64,000 bases of DNA from Hymenobacter perfusus. GTDB taxonomy: Bacteria > Bacteroidota > Bacteroidia > Cytophagales > Hymenobacteraceae. The stretch covers positions 434,001 through 498,000 of the forward strand of contig NZ_RWIU01000001.1 of NCBI RefSeq assembly GCF_003944765.1, in the 5' to 3' direction. The notes under the pieces were generated by a model. The model ran no database searches. It was not told where the DNA came from and was given only the letters and a program-made list of their open reading frames with translations. This document shows positions 63,744 to 64,000 of this stretch, one piece after another; positions within the stretch are counted from its first letter, which is position 1, and each line of letters opens with the position of its first letter. A program made the position numbers and the translations under genes.

Positions 63744-64000
63744 CTATTTTTTCGGTTTCGGCCGGGGTTCTTTCCGGGCAGGAGCGGGAGCTGCCACGCC
63801 GGGCGCGGCCGGGTACACGGCCAGCTCCTTATAGCCGAACGTGGCGTCTGTTTCGCGCCGGAAATCCAGTTCCGGCAGTTCCCCAATTACCAATTCGGCG
63901 GTGGTATAAATCAGATTCCCATCGAGCAGATGCCCGCCGATGGTGCGCCCCGTGGAGTCGGCTACCGAGAGGTGCAGATGGCTCCCGTTCACGGATAGGG
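63744..64000 (-). CDS. PPC/DUF296 domain protein (N-terminus beyond window)
   Basis: The last 85 or so codons are visible; the frame is open at the right edge. The pattern HLHLSVADSTGRTIGGHLLD, TTAELVIGELPELDFRRETD and FGYKELAVYP is the PPC/DUF296 fold with its metal-binding His-X-His and the GGH loop. In plants the domain binds DNA as part of AT-hook proteins; bacterial stand-alone versions are of unknown function. A proline/alanine/lysine-rich tail (APARKEPRPKPKK) ends the protein. The MORN operon lies 125 bp downstream on the same strand. Confidence 0.85.
   Translation of the reverse strand, partial: LSVNGSHLHLSVADSTGRTIGGHLLDGNLIYTTAELVIGELPELDFRRETDATFGYKELAVYPAAPGVAAPAPARKEPRPKPKK

Overview
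The window reads as chromosome of a Bacteroidota bacterium, most likely the Hymenobacter / Hymenobacteraceae group. The evidence is GC-rich coding sequence of about 60%, a TonB-dependent receptor with a carboxypeptidase-regulatory-like domain, Bacteroidota-type promoters (TTG, 18-19 bp, TAnnTTTG) ahead of several genes, few Shine-Dalgarno sequences, and families typical of this phylum (DUF3108, DUF2490, DUF3857, DUF6624, DUF3089, S9 and M28 exopeptidases, MORN_2 repeats). No tRNA, rRNA, CRISPR array, transposase or phage gene was seen.

Layout. 1-5 kb: a thiamine-class TonB receptor behind a TPP riboswitch and promoter, a 100-bp perfect palindrome, then a PnuC-type vitamin transporter, NadR-like kinase, aldose epimerase and acetyltransferase on the minus strand. 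4.9-11.4 kb: rhodanese, HrpB helicase, a DUF2490 outer-membrane protein, an SDR enzyme and guaB. 11.5-20.2 kb: a membrane PP2C phosphatase / STAS / anti-sigma-kinase partner-switching trio, then a periplasmic folding cluster (PpiD-like lipoprotein, SurA-like protein) followed by a MoxR ATPase and an unknown small protein. 20-33 kb: SDR, acetyltransferase, an outer-membrane barrel protein, recA, DUF3108, a PhoB/PhoR-like two-component pair, an RluA-type pseudouridine synthase, a polytopic membrane protein and the rplM-rpsI-rpsB-tsf operon. 33-43 kb: secreted proteins of unknown role, a SHOCT/transmembrane protein, a YeiH-type exporter with its LysR regulator, and S9 and M28 peptidases. 43-53 kb: FUSC transporter, bestrophin-type channel, a membrane-anchored MutS-family ATPase with an odd insertion, two tandem translationally coupled paralogues, RidA and a double TonB_C protein. 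53-64 kb: a diadenylate-cyclase-like protein with a large uncharacterised N-terminal region, a TIMP/NTR-like secreted protein, a DUF4442 protein, and a three-gene exported operon (TPR plus a very long MORN_2 array, an active-site-intact DUF3857-transglutaminase, and a DUF3857 protein lacking the transglutaminase cysteine). A DUF296 gene runs off the right edge.

The strongest leads for new biology are the cyclase-like protein at 53.4-55.0 kb, the MORN/transglutaminase operon at 56.3-63.6 kb, the intergenic-type insertion inside the MutS ATPase domain at about 47.9 kb, and a population of long, near-perfect palindromes. Several of these palindromes sit inside operons (response regulator to kinase, rpsB to tsf), and two of them share a common word.
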